A stretch of 11,561 nucleotides of DNA. It comes from Verrucomicrobiia bacterium (GTDB lineage: Bacteria > Verrucomicrobiota > Verrucomicrobiia > Opitutales > Opitutaceae). The stretch spans positions 1 through 11,561 of the forward strand of contig JAUHWE010000083.1 in assembly GCA_030424825.1 (NCBI GenBank), given 5' to 3'. Under the pieces are notes generated by a model. The model saw only the letters and a list, made by a program, of their open reading frames with translations. It made no database searches and was not told where the DNA came from. Below, piece after piece: positions 1 to 7,808 of this stretch. The number at the start of each line of letters is the position of its first letter. Positions within the stretch are counted from its first letter, which is position 1. The position numbers and the translations under genes are program-made.

Positions 1-975
1 GTGCAGGTATTCGAATCCCAGATTGAACAACAACACCCCGGCTAAAGCGGCGCCAGCTCCCGCCGCGCCCAACGCAGCCCACTCATTCTGCACGGTCCAC
101 AGAAATTGCCCGATGCAAAGAATCGACACGACCAGCAGGGTCGGAGTCCGGCCAATCCGGCTCACGATAAAGGCCCCCAGAGGAGCGCCTAGGATGACCA
201 CCGGAGCGGCCGCTAACCAATTTTCAAATACACCGGGCTGAAGCGAGCCAAACAGTGTCTTTGTCGCCAAACCCACCAGCGATGTGAAGGCCATGATAAT
301 TACCGAGGTGGGAATCGCGATCTTCAGATCGGCCTGGCAAAGGAGCACCATGTCCACCCCCACGCCCGTGATTGACGAAACGGTCGCCCCAGCGAGCAAT
401 CCGACCCAGAAACCCGCGTTTCGATCAAATCGATGCGCTCCAGGAGCCAGCCCTTCGTGCCTCGCGATCTCTTTCAAACGGTACAAGTGGAGAACGCCGA
501 AACTGCACCAAACGATCGCAAACAACACTTTGATGATTAGGCCGGAAACTAGCGGCGCCAAGAACAGGACTCCAAACGGCGTCCCGATCAGGGACCCCAG
601 CACGGCCCAGCGAAGCATGGGACACTCGATAGGCTGTCGACGGCAGAGGATGAATATCGAGGCACTCGTCATCCCGATGCTTTGAACTGCAAAGCTGAAG
701 TCCCTCCCCAGCGTCGGCGCCTCCCCAAACAGCAAGACCAGCACCGGGAACCCCACCGTCCCTCCACCCATCGGCGTCGACCCGGCCGCGTAGGAACCAA
801 TCGCCATGGCAAAGGCAATCCCCCAATGATCGACGATCGTCTGCCAATGGCTTCCCAAAAACACGACACCTAGCCAGACTGCGTAGAACCCGACTAGCCA
901 GACAAGCCACGGGCGAAGCTCCTTGGCTCCTGACTCTGACGCCACCTTCCTCGAAAACACTCCCTCCGATTTCAT
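1..975 (-). CDS. TauE/SafE-family membrane permease (putative sulfite/anion exporter), 3' end cut by window edge
   Basis: An open minus-strand frame of 325 codons runs off the left edge without a stop. It encodes a very hydrophobic protein with about eight membrane segments. Family features are visible: a glycine-rich GGGTVGFPVLVL at residues 70-81 with FSFAVQSIGM after it, and the pseudo-symmetric second half with GVGVDMV (204-210), PTSVIIMAFTSLVG (222-235) and GAPLGA (263-268). TauE/SafE proteins move sulfite, sulfoacetate or other small organic anions across the inner membrane; the substrate here cannot be read from sequence. The ATG at 975-973 is the first after an in-frame TGA about 20 nt upstream; the GTG at residue 6 is an alternative because GGAGGG lies just before it. 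A basic, polar N-terminus of about 22 residues precedes the first membrane segment. A sulfite exporter would suit the sulfur genes further right, but three unrelated plus-strand genes intervene. The family is fairly certain, the substrate is not. Confidence 0.85.
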   Translation of the reverse strand, partial: MKSEGVFSRKVASESGAKELRPWLVWLVGFYAVWLGVVFLGSHWQTIVDHWGIAFAMAIGSYAAGSTPMGGGTVGFPVLVLLFGEAPTLGRDFSFAVQSIGMTSASIFILCRRQPIECPMLRWAVLGSLIGTPFGVLFLAPLVSGLIIKVLFAIVWCSFGVLHLYRLKEIARHEGLAPGAHRFDRNAGFWVGLLAGATVSSITGVGVDMVLLCQADLKIAIPTSVIIMAFTSLVGLATKTLFGSLQPGVFENWLAAAPVVILGAPLGAFIVSRIGRTPTLLVVSILCIGQFLWTVQNEWAALGAAGAGAALAGVLLFNLGFEYLH

Positions 976-1396
976 GAAGGTCCGATAAAAGCGTCACCAA
1001 AGCCACTCAATTTTGCTGATAAATTTCCCGCTCACGTAGTGATTCATCTAGCACGCTCATTCAACCCATCCCGTTGCGTGAAATCAGAAGTTCGAATCGG
1101 TATGTCATGCCCCGATTTCCCTGCCCGCCACAACAAGGCAACGAGGGCTTTATAGACATTTTTATTGAGCGAGGCAATCCCTGCAAAAAATGATCTCTAT
1201 TTTATCAGCTCCCGGTTTTTGCCAATGATCCGGCCATCCCGTAGCCAGATGGCTTCTCTAAAGAAAACCTCCGATACGAGAGCGAGTGTAACACTAACAA
1301 GGAATTCCAGCCCTTTCCTTTTCGAAGTCTATCGACTTTGAAAAAAGCGTGCTCAGTATCGCAATATCCTCATAACCGCCACCCCCTTAACGTAAA
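976..1396. other. Non-coding gap between divergent genes
   Basis: This 421-nt stretch lies between the minus-strand permease and the plus-strand DUF2254 gene, so it should hold both promoters. I see no ORF with coding character, no RNA gene and no strong terminator. A short inverted repeat, GCCATC/GATGGC with a 9-nt loop, lies at about 1233-1253 but has no T-run. The palindrome found upstream of the sulfur genes is not present here. The part from about 1155 to 1215 is A/T-richer than its surroundings. Confidence 0.5.
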
Positions 1397-2653
1397 ATGA
1401 TCAATCGTCTGCGCTTCATCTGGAACCGTTTGAAAGAAAACCTGTGGATACGCCCCTTGGCGATGATCGTCTTTTCTGTTGGGCTCGTTTTTCTGGTGCG
1501 CCTCGCGGATAGCACAAACGGGCGAGATTGGGCACCTGAAATCACCGTGGACACGATCGAGACCATGCTGTCCATAATGGCATCCAGCATGTTGGTGATC
1601 GCTACTTTTAGTGTGGCTTCGATGGTCTCCGCCTACGCCTCAGCCAGCAACAACGCAACCCCTCGCTCGTTTCCTTTGATCATTGCCGACGACGTCTCTC
1701 AAAACGCCCTGTCCACCTTTATTGGCACATTCATTTTCAGCATCGTAGCGCTCACAGCGGTAAAGAACAGTTACTACGAGGTCGCCGGGCGCTTTGCCAT
1801 CTTCTGCCTCACTATATTTTTCTTTCTCACTGTTATCCTGACTTTCGTACGCTGGGTGGACCGTGTGGCAAGACTTGGTCGATTGGGCAACACCATTGAA
1901 AATGTGGAGAGAACTGCCAAACACGTACTGAAACGACGCAAGAAGCGACCCTATCTCGGAGGCGGTCCGCTAAATGAGATTCCGAAAAATTCGATGAAGC
2001 TTTCCTCAAAGGAAATCGGTTATATTCAAATGATCGACATGGAGGCCCTTCAGAATTTCGCGGAGAAGGAAGGTATCACAATATTTGTTACCGCTTTGCC
2101 CGGAGTGTTTGCCACACCCAATCGAACGCTCGCGCATATCAGTGCCGATTCAGATCGCGAATCGCCTATCGAAACACAGCCTATCGTCGACGCCTTCCGC
2201 GTTGGCGCCAATCGAACCTTCGACGAAGACCCCCGCTTCGCGCTTATCGTCTTGTCGGAAATCGCCAGTCGGGCCCTTTCATCCGCCGTCAATGATCCCG
2301 GATCGGCTATCGACGTAATTGGAAGGATGGTTCGACTATTAGTAGAATACACCTCCCCCCATGACGAGGACGAGACACTCGAACCCGAATACGGTCGCGT
2401 ACAGGTCGCGCCTATCGACCACGCGGACCTATTCGAGGACTGCTTCAGCGGTTTGGCCCGGGATGGAGCCGGTACTCTGGAAGTGGCCATCCGATTGCAG
2501 AAAGCATTGCAGACCATCGCTGAACTTTCTCCCAGCCACATTAAAGCGCTCGCTAAGGATCAAGCCCGGAAAGCATTGGCCCACGCCGAAGCAGCACTGA
2601 ACATTCCCCATGAAAGGGAGACACTGAGAGAGATTGCCTCCTTGGCAGACTGA
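1397..2653 (+). CDS. DUF2254 domain-containing inner-membrane protein
   Basis: The protein has 418 residues. Four predicted membrane segments lie in the first 151 residues (about 20-36, 56-79, 104-122 and 131-151), followed by a soluble part. The pattern matches the DUF2254 family: IMASSMLVIATFSVASMV in the second helix, LSTFIGTFIFSIVAL in the third, a VRWVDRVARL stretch after the fourth, then GYIQMIDMEAL (208-218), RTFDEDPRFAL (273-283) and SRALSSAVNDPGSA (291-304), all typical family blocks. The start is fixed by an in-frame TAA nine bases before the ATG. The function is unknown; these proteins sit in the inner membrane with a large soluble C-terminal region. It appears to be transcribed alone, and nothing around it suggests a link to the sulfur genes. 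Confidence 0.9.
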   Translation: MINRLRFIWNRLKENLWIRPLAMIVFSVGLVFLVRLADSTNGRDWAPEITVDTIETMLSIMASSMLVIATFSVASMVSAYASASNNATPRSFPLIIADDVSQNALSTFIGTFIFSIVALTAVKNSYYEVAGRFAIFCLTIFFFLTVILTFVRWVDRVARLGRLGNTIENVERTAKHVLKRRKKRPYLGGGPLNEIPKNSMKLSSKEIGYIQMIDMEALQNFAEKEGITIFVTALPGVFATPNRTLAHISADSDRESPIETQPIVDAFRVGANRTFDEDPRFALIVLSEIASRALSSAVNDPGSAIDVIGRMVRLLVEYTSPHDEDETLEPEYGRVQVAPIDHADLFEDCFSGLARDGAGTLEVAIRLQKALQTIAELSPSHIKALAKDQARKALAHAEAALNIPHERETLREIASLAD

Positions 2654-3000
2654 ATAGGTTAGGCGATTTTTAGGTATTCAAATTTCAAAATGGACGCAGA
2701 CACCCCATCGATCCTGAACCAGGACAAAGGAGCAACCGTAGCTCACTCGCTTTAGCGTGAGCCAAAAATAATCCATTCGTCTTAGGTGACTCACGCTAAA
2801 GCGAGTGAGCTACTTTCGATGTCCGATCAATTAACTAACGTAGACTCAGTGAGGGTCTAAGATGCTCTCTAAAAGACTGCCTTATTTTTGGCTGTAGGGA
2901 CGGATTCATTAGATCCCAGACTTGGGCGGAGCCTACGTGTTTTTGGATTGATTCGCTTGGATCTTGTATCCGTCCATCTCTTGGTCGAATATCGTTTCTA
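2654..3000. other. Non-coding gap with REP-like inverted repeats
   Basis: This 347-nt stretch follows the DUF2254 gene and precedes the lactonase-like gene. It holds the perfect 24-bp inverted repeat described separately (2738-2813). A 12-bp inverted pair, AGCCAAAAATAA at 2760-2771 and its complement at 2882-2893, partly overlaps it. A small hairpin lies at 2841-2859 (TAGACTC/GGGTCTA with one G-T pair). There is no ORF of substance. The promoter of the downstream gene should lie in the last 100 nt, but I could not pick out a clear one. Confidence 0.6.
2738..2813. repeat. Inverted pair of REP-like palindromes (BIME-like unit)
   Basis: Two 24-nt arms, 2738-2761 and 2790-2813, are exact reverse complements separated by 28 nt. 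Each arm, read from its outer end inward, begins with the tetranucleotide GTAG and continues with its own imperfect palindrome, CTCACTCGC then a TTTA loop then GCGTGAG. A GTAG head followed by an imperfect hairpin is the known layout of REP elements mobilised by RAYT (REP-associated tyrosine) transposases, and two in opposite orientation form a BIME. No RAYT gene lies in the window, so any transposase would act from elsewhere. It could also work as a bidirectional terminator or mRNA-stabilising structure for the DUF2254 gene, which ends 84 nt before it. Confidence 0.7.
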
Positions 3001-4104
3001 ATGACCCGGGCTCTCTATCTCTGCTTGTTCGCCTTCATCGCTTGCTCACGCATCTCTGCGGACAATTCTTTTTTCATCGTTGCTCCCGATTCCAAGAATC
3101 AGCAAGTGCTGAGCATCGCGGTCACGGCAAATGGGAGCCAGGCTCAAGTATCTCAACGCGATGCCCTTAAACTCCCGTTCGACGCAAGCGGCAGCGCTGT
3201 CTACCCCAAGGGGCGTCATTTCATCATCACCGGATCGGATAACGAAATCAGCCACGCCGCCACCATTGCATTAGGCACCACCGGAAAACTACAGCTCATT
3301 GCCACTTCCAAACTAGACGGGCCTCTGGGCTATACCAGCGTGGATCGCAGCGGCCACTATCTGCTGTCCGCCCACTACCGCACCGGTAGGATTTCGGTAT
3401 ACGGACTGGATCCCGACGGCGCGGTGAGCAGCCTGGTCCGTACATTTGAAACACCTAACCGCGAAGCCCACAGTATCCTCACCACTCGGGACAATCGATT
3501 CGCCTACATTCCTTGCGTAAAAAACAACAATGCTCTTTTTCAATACGCCTTCGATGAAAGGAGCGGCCAATTGACCCCACTCGAGCCTTTCGATGCAAAA
3601 CCTCCAGCGATGTTCGGCCCCCGGCACATTGCCTACCACCCCAGCTTGCCGATCACCTATTTCAGCAATGAGCAGCAGCTTGGCGTCAGCGTCTACTCGA
3701 TCGGCAGCGATGGCCAGCTATCCGATATCCAGCACGCCACTACAATGCCACGACGCTCGCCCTTCGAACAGGGCAAACGCGATCTGCACGCCTCCGACCT
3801 CGTTGTCTCCCCTGATGGGAAACTCCTCTTCGTGGCTGTGCGTGATTTCAACGGAAACGAAGACAGCGTATTCAGTTTCCGAGTAGAACCCGATGGCAGG
3901 CTCAGCCAGGTCGCCCGCACCCGAGTCGGCGATATCCCCTGGAAGATCGACACCTCCCCTAGCGGCCAGCACCTCATCGTCCGGGAATCGGGCGACAAGC
4001 AATTCACAATCTGGAAAGTTCAATCCGACGGCTCATTGACACTGGCTGCAACATTAGACCTGCCTACCGCAGCCAATGATTTCTCCGTAATAGGACTCGA
4101 TTGA
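3001..4104 (+). CDS. Secreted lactonase-family beta-propeller protein (6-phosphogluconolactonase-like fold)
   Basis: The protein has 367 residues and begins with a Sec signal peptide (hydrophobic core ALYLCLFAFIACS, likely cleavage after SRISA at residue 20), so it is exported. The rest is a repeated propeller pattern of the PF10282 lactonase family: GPRHIAYHP (206-214) followed by an SNE (222-224), ASDLVVSPDGKLLFVAVRD (264-282) and DTSPSGQHLIV (317-327). Cytoplasmic members hydrolyse 6-phosphogluconolactone, but an exported copy would not meet that substrate. Many secreted paralogues have no assigned reaction, so another lactone or a purely structural role is possible. The reading frame is open for 54 codons upstream without another ATG, and the signal peptide sits directly at this ATG, which supports the start. 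The nearest plus-strand neighbour downstream is 249 nt away, so no operon is evident. Confidence 0.85.
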   Translation: MTRALYLCLFAFIACSRISADNSFFIVAPDSKNQQVLSIAVTANGSQAQVSQRDALKLPFDASGSAVYPKGRHFIITGSDNEISHAATIALGTTGKLQLIATSKLDGPLGYTSVDRSGHYLLSAHYRTGRISVYGLDPDGAVSSLVRTFETPNREAHSILTTRDNRFAYIPCVKNNNALFQYAFDERSGQLTPLEPFDAKPPAMFGPRHIAYHPSLPITYFSNEQQLGVSVYSIGSDGQLSDIQHATTMPRRSPFEQGKRDLHASDLVVSPDGKLLFVAVRDFNGNEDSVFSFRVEPDGRLSQVARTRVGDIPWKIDTSPSGQHLIVRESGDKQFTIWKVQSDGSLTLAATLDLPTAANDFSVIGLD

Positions 4105-4353
4105 ACTCTGAGGAACTAATTGCGAGCCACACCAAAAGGTCCTACAAACTAAACAGCCGCGGCCTAACGCAAGCATAAGTCCTACGTTTGATTGTGATTG
4201 AAAGGTTCGACTCACAGAGTCATGACCAACGACCCTTAGGTCCGTTCAAACTCGGGCGGCTAGCGTGAGCGGCAGGATACAGTCTCGCTTCGCATTGAAC
4301 GCGGCAAAATGGGGATTTACAAAAGAGATTTTTTCTCTTATGAAGAATCTCAA
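4105..4353. other. Intergenic gap, presumed promoter region of the secreted repeat protein
   Basis: This 249-nt stretch separates the lactonase-like gene from the secreted repeat protein. It contains a five-base hairpin GACTC/GAGTC at 4209-4221 and two copies of GTCCTAC (about 4139 and 4178). It has no T-run terminator. The 45 bases before 4354 are open in the downstream frame from an ATG at 4309, but that N-terminal extension would put a charged stretch before the signal peptide. Confidence 0.4.
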
Positions 4354-5661
4354 ATGTCCCTGCGATCGGCATTCCGGTTCAGTTGCCTCCTGCTCGCGTG
4401 GGCAGGAGGAACGCTCAAGGTATGCGGACAGGAAGTGGCGGATACCGAGATCGAGTTTTTAGAAATCGAAGCGAGTCACAATGGCTTTAATCTGGAGATT
4501 AAATTCACTCTGACGGCCAATCAGTTCGTTGAGCGCTTGTATATGGAAAACAGCTACGACCTGAAGACTTGGTCGAGTAACGAGATTTATCCAAACTTCG
4601 AAGATGAAGTGGAGGGGCAAGCCACCTTCTTTAGCAATCCTTTCGGTCCCACGTTCTACCGAGCGGGAATCCGTTTTCCAACCATCGCGCTATTCCAGGA
4701 TTCGATTCAAGTAGCTAACGGGAGGGAATCGCAGCCGGTTGTGTTCGGATTCTCCGACCGGGCCTTTCCTTTCGACTTCCCCGAGCTTGAGGCCATCTCA
4801 TCGAATCCTGCCCTTATCCCGCAGGAAAGCATCAAGATTCTCAGAAGCTCGTTCTCCAGCTCGATACAGGTAACACCGACTTTCGATAGCGTGGGAGACG
4901 TGCCGATAGACATCATTGTCACCGGTTCGGATGGAGTAACGGCAAAAGCGACTTTGACCGTATCGGTCGTTGAAGGTGGCGGGATTGCCCCTTCCGCTTC
5001 AGAATTCCACGAGCAAGTGCTAGAGCGCAAGTTTCCCGGATTTGACTACATCTTCAGCACCATTAAGCCTTCTCTGCGTTTCATACGCAATGGCGAACCT
5101 GGAAACTGGTTTTACGGATTGGATACGGATGCCGATGAGGACAAGGCGCTGCTTGGGTTTACCTACGATGAGTCCAACAACGATGCCACCCAGTTCGCGG
5201 AACTGATCCGGCTGACCTTTATCACCGACCACTCTGGCAACTACGAATATTTCGAAGTGATCAACAACTTCGAGCAGAGCAAAGCGTCGGGAACGTTCGA
5301 CCTGAGCGCATTTCCGATCTTTGGAGCGGGCGCATCGCCCACGGAAGCGGCCTTTGCGCGCATGGCGATTGGGAAACACATCGTCAACTCAGCCTGGACC
5401 TTCGATTCCGAAACCCGCTTCAACTACACCGAGCCCAATGGGGGAACGCCAGAGCGCGGCAATTGGAAGTATGTGAAAACAGGAGAAATTACCGGACGCG
5501 TTACGCTCACCTACGACGAGGACAACAATAATGCCGCGATTTACCTGGAGGAAGTAGACCTCACCTTCGAGTCTTTGGAAACGGGCAGCAGCGTTTACCG
5601 GGAGTATTTTGGCACTGAAATAAACAATACCTTCCCGGGAGTATTTGATTTTACCGAATAG
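4354..5661 (+). CDS. Secreted protein of unknown function with Ig-like segment and duplicated beta-rich repeat
   Basis: The frame is open from an ATG at 4309, but the ATG at 4354 places a normal signal peptide (MSLRSAFRFSCLLLAWAGG) at the N-terminus, giving 435 residues. Three regions follow. Residues 30-105 end in YDLKTWS...GPTFYRA, a small module common in exported verrucomicrobial proteins. Residues 115-206 look Ig- or cadherin-like (ISSNPALIP, IQVTPTFDSVGDVPIDIIV, ATLTVSVV). Residues 250-318 and 369-433 are two copies of one motif: GNW-Y, then TYDESNND or TYDEDNNN, then an LTF strand, Y-EYF, and a final G-FD. The acidic asparagine-rich turns could bind a cation, but that is inference. No catalytic residues and no sorting or anchor signal are visible at the C-terminus, so it is probably periplasmic or released. 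I know no function for it. Confidence 0.8.
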   Translation: MSLRSAFRFSCLLLAWAGGTLKVCGQEVADTEIEFLEIEASHNGFNLEIKFTLTANQFVERLYMENSYDLKTWSSNEIYPNFEDEVEGQATFFSNPFGPTFYRAGIRFPTIALFQDSIQVANGRESQPVVFGFSDRAFPFDFPELEAISSNPALIPQESIKILRSSFSSSIQVTPTFDSVGDVPIDIIVTGSDGVTAKATLTVSVVEGGGIAPSASEFHEQVLERKFPGFDYIFSTIKPSLRFIRNGEPGNWFYGLDTDADEDKALLGFTYDESNNDATQFAELIRLTFITDHSGNYEYFEVINNFEQSKASGTFDLSAFPIFGAGASPTEAAFARMAIGKHIVNSAWTFDSETRFNYTEPNGGTPERGNWKYVKTGEITGRVTLTYDEDNNNAAIYLEEVDLTFESLETGSSVYREYFGTEINNTFPGVFDFTE

Positions 5662-5686
5662 AAGGTGTCCGTATCGGTGACACTTC
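5661..5686 (+). terminator. Weak hairpin overlapping the stop codon of the secreted repeat protein
   Basis: GAAGGTGTC and GACACTTC pair with one bulged G around a 9-nt loop, starting on the last base of the TAG stop. There is no T-run after it, so it is a poor intrinsic terminator and may only be a 3'-end structure. Confidence 0.3.
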
Positions 5687-5950
5687 CGCCTATCCAATTC
5701 GCATTGCGGAACTCAACTCATCGATTAGAATGCGGAAAAATCGATCCCAATCGGCGGTTCATCCTCACGGCTGATCTCAGGATCTCCGACAGTCCATTCT
5801 AGCACCTGATTCTATGAATGTCTTGGTATTCCAATGACAGCTATGAGGGCCTTCCTCCACTATAATCCTTCCGTCTATTTCTATGATTACTTTTTGCAAA
5901 CAAAACCGGAGAACAAGTTCGCCTCCTACTAGAAGATAACCCAAATCAAT
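5687..5950. other. Non-coding upstream region of the sulfite reductase gene
   Basis: Together with the flanking sites this forms a 361-nt gap. I see no ORF, no riboswitch-like stem architecture (a SAM riboswitch was specifically considered) and no repeats. The last 80 nt are A/T-rich, as expected for a promoter region leading into the palindromic site at 5951-5973. Confidence 0.4.
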
Positions 5951-5973
5951 TTTTATATCGTATTACGTTATTT
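5951..5973 (+). promoter_or_regulatory. Palindromic operator-like site upstream of sulfite reductase
   Basis: These 23 nt recur without mismatch at 11066-11088. The core at 5955-5971, ATATCGTATTACGTTAT, is palindromic about its central T with a single mismatched pair (5958/5968), so it reads ATAnCGTAnTACGnTAT. The site ends 49 nt before the sulfite reductase ATG. Size and symmetry suit a dimeric winged-helix repressor. The identity outside the palindrome (TTTT on the left, TT on the right) suggests that a promoter element may overlap it. The regulator is not known from sequence; the MarR-family protein encoded two kilobases downstream in the same apparent operon is the closest candidate. Confidence 0.7.
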
Positions 5974-6022
5974 TTCTTGAAGTCCCGCTTGTTGTTTGAA
6001 TAACTCTCGATTTTCACCCACT

Positions 6023-7744
6023 ATGAGCGAAAAAAACGAAAGGATTAAAAAGGAGAGTATAGGTTTGCGAGGCGGCATCGCAGAAGCCTTGGAAGCGGGT
6101 ATTGACCATTTTGAGGAGCGTGAACTGCAGCTCTTGAAATTTCATGGTTCCTACCAGCAAGACGACAGAGATTCCCGTCGTGAACGCCGCGAGGCAGGTT
6201 TGGGTAAAGCCTGGCAATTCATGGTGCGCAGCAAGATTCCGGGTGGTCTCCTAAACTCAGAGCAATATTTGACCCATGACCGGATGTCGGAAGAACTCGC
6301 CAACGGCACCTTACGCCTCACAAATCGCCAAGGCATCCAACTGCATGGTGTGCTGTCGGGATCACTTAAGAAATGTATCCACACGATAAATGCATGCGGG
6401 CTGTCCACTTACGGGGCTTGTGGCGACATCGTTCGCAACACTATGGCCTGCGCCGTTCCCTTTGACTCCCCATCCTTCCAGGAATCCCGGGCCCTTGCCA
6501 AAGAGATTAGCGAAACGTTCTACGCTCGAAGTCGCGGCTATACTGAGATTTGGCTGGATGGGGAAAAGCTTCCGGTTCAAGAGGAGGAAGTCGAGGACCC
6601 GATCTACGGCAACGCCTACCTGCCCCGGAAATTCAAGATCGGCATCGCAATACCGCCCTTCAACGACGTCGACGTACTGACCCACGACACCGGACTCGTC
6701 GCAGATGTGAATGACGATACCATTGTCGGCTTTGACATCTATGTCGGCGGCGGGATGGGTATGAGCTTCGGCAACAAACAGACTCACCCTTCTCTTGGGT
6801 CACCTTTGTTCCATGTACCGCGCAACCAGATAATAGATACACTAAAGGCAATAGTCACGACGCAACGCGATTTTGGCAGGCGCGACGACCGCAAACAGGC
6901 CCGACTCAAATACTTAATCCGCGACCGTGGCATTGTCTGGTTCCGCAACCAAGTCGCTTCCAGACTCGAATTCGCCCCCACGCCCCACAAAGCCATTCCA
7001 CTCGGTCCAGTTGATGATCTGCTCGGCTGGCACCCGCAATCCAAGGGGCTCGCCTTTTACGGTCTATGGATTCCCGATGGCAGAATTGCCGACACCCCCT
7101 TTGGCAAGCACAAGTCTGCGTTAAGGGAAATTTGTGAAACCCACTCTCCGACCCTGACGATCAGTCCGAACGCTAATCTATACCTGCATGGGATTCCCGA
7201 ATCAGCGAAACCCGAGATCGACAAGATCCTGAGGAGGCACGAGATTCCTGACGCCTCAGTGTTCTCTCGAGCTAGACGTACCTCGCACGCATGCGTCTCC
7301 CTTCCGACCTGCGGACTTGCCCTCGCCGAAAGCGAACGCGTCTTCCAAGGCGTAATGGATTCCCTGGACCGTCTACTCGCCGTCCTTGGAATTCACCAAG
7401 AACCCTTGCTCGTCCGCATGAGTGGGTGCCCGAACGGCTGTGCTCGACCCTACAACGCTGACATCGCCTTCATTGGCAAAGGACCAGGGAAATACTCCGT
7501 ATTCATCGGCGGCTCGCATCGCGGCAACCACATGGCGAGCCTTTGGAGAAAATCGGTTCCCCTCGATTCTCTCGTGGAAGAAATACGACCAATTCTAGAG
7601 ACGTTCGTTTCCGAACGCCGCAAAGATGAATCGTTTTCCGACTACTGGCAACGGACCCAAGAGACAGAAAGGGCAAACGCAAACACTGATCGCTTCCACG
7701 TGGCAATCGACAGTCAAACACCCGCCGACCTGCTTGCCAGGTGA
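6023..7744 (+). CDS. cysI: Assimilatory sulfite reductase, hemoprotein (CysI/Sir type)
   Basis: The product is a 573-residue cytoplasmic enzyme that reduces sulfite to sulfide with six electrons on a coupled siroheme and [4Fe-4S] centre. The length matches E. coli CysI (570). The cluster ligands are C424 and C430 (ACVSLPTC) and C469 and C473 (GCPNGC). By eye, R69 (MVRSKIPGG), R138 (GDIVRNTMAC), K203 and K205 (YLPRKFKIGIAIPP) correspond to the sulfite-binding R83, R153, K215 and K217 of CysI. HGSYQQDDRD and LTNRQ are also conserved. A TTG at 5996 would add nine residues; the ATG at 6023 is preferred because MSEKNERIKKES begins like family N-termini. No flavoprotein partner (CysJ) is next to it, so the electron donor, NADPH flavoprotein or ferredoxin, is undecided. 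The palindromic site 49 nt upstream and the MarR gene 64 nt downstream suggest controlled expression. Confidence 0.95.
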   Translation: MSEKNERIKKESIGLRGGIAEALEAGIDHFEERELQLLKFHGSYQQDDRDSRRERREAGLGKAWQFMVRSKIPGGLLNSEQYLTHDRMSEELANGTLRLTNRQGIQLHGVLSGSLKKCIHTINACGLSTYGACGDIVRNTMACAVPFDSPSFQESRALAKEISETFYARSRGYTEIWLDGEKLPVQEEEVEDPIYGNAYLPRKFKIGIAIPPFNDVDVLTHDTGLVADVNDDTIVGFDIYVGGGMGMSFGNKQTHPSLGSPLFHVPRNQIIDTLKAIVTTQRDFGRRDDRKQARLKYLIRDRGIVWFRNQVASRLEFAPTPHKAIPLGPVDDLLGWHPQSKGLAFYGLWIPDGRIADTPFGKHKSALREICETHSPTLTISPNANLYLHGIPESAKPEIDKILRRHEIPDASVFSRARRTSHACVSLPTCGLALAESERVFQGVMDSLDRLLAVLGIHQEPLLVRMSGCPNGCARPYNADIAFIGKGPGKYSVFIGGSHRGNHMASLWRKSVPLDSLVEEIRPILETFVSERRKDESFSDYWQRTQETERANANTDRFHVAIDSQTPADLLAR

Positions 7745-7808
7745 TTCGACAGCAAATATTCAGTTTGGCTTAGACAAGCCGCCTGCGATCGCTAATACCG
7801 AAGATTAA

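Noticed and set aside
425..1006. A 193-codon minus-strand ORF over the permease gene
   Set aside because: It is in another frame of the same strand and reads as arginine-, glycine- and serine-rich sequence without domain character. The frame from 975 to 1 gives a clean membrane permease.
2050..2541. A 163-codon minus-strand ORF inside the DUF2254 gene
   Set aside because: It is antisense to a recognisable family region, serine-rich, and has no domain match.
4261..4270. TAGCGTGAGC, matching ten bases of the REP-like arm
   Set aside because: The match is too short, lacks the GTAG head and the opposite half of the palindrome, so it may be chance.
5687..6022. Possible SAM or other sulfur-related riboswitch in the long leader of sulfite reductase
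   Set aside because: I found no conserved riboswitch core, no multi-stem junction and no terminator/antiterminator pair; the palindromic DNA site is the simpler explanation for control.
7767..7780. GGCTT/AAGCC hairpin between sulfite reductase and the MarR gene
   Set aside because: The stem is five pairs and has no following T-run, so it does not support a terminator splitting the two genes.
7785..7792. GCGATCGC octamer resembling the cyanobacterial HIP1 repeat
   Set aside because: Only one copy was noticed in the window and nothing else suggests a cyanobacterium.
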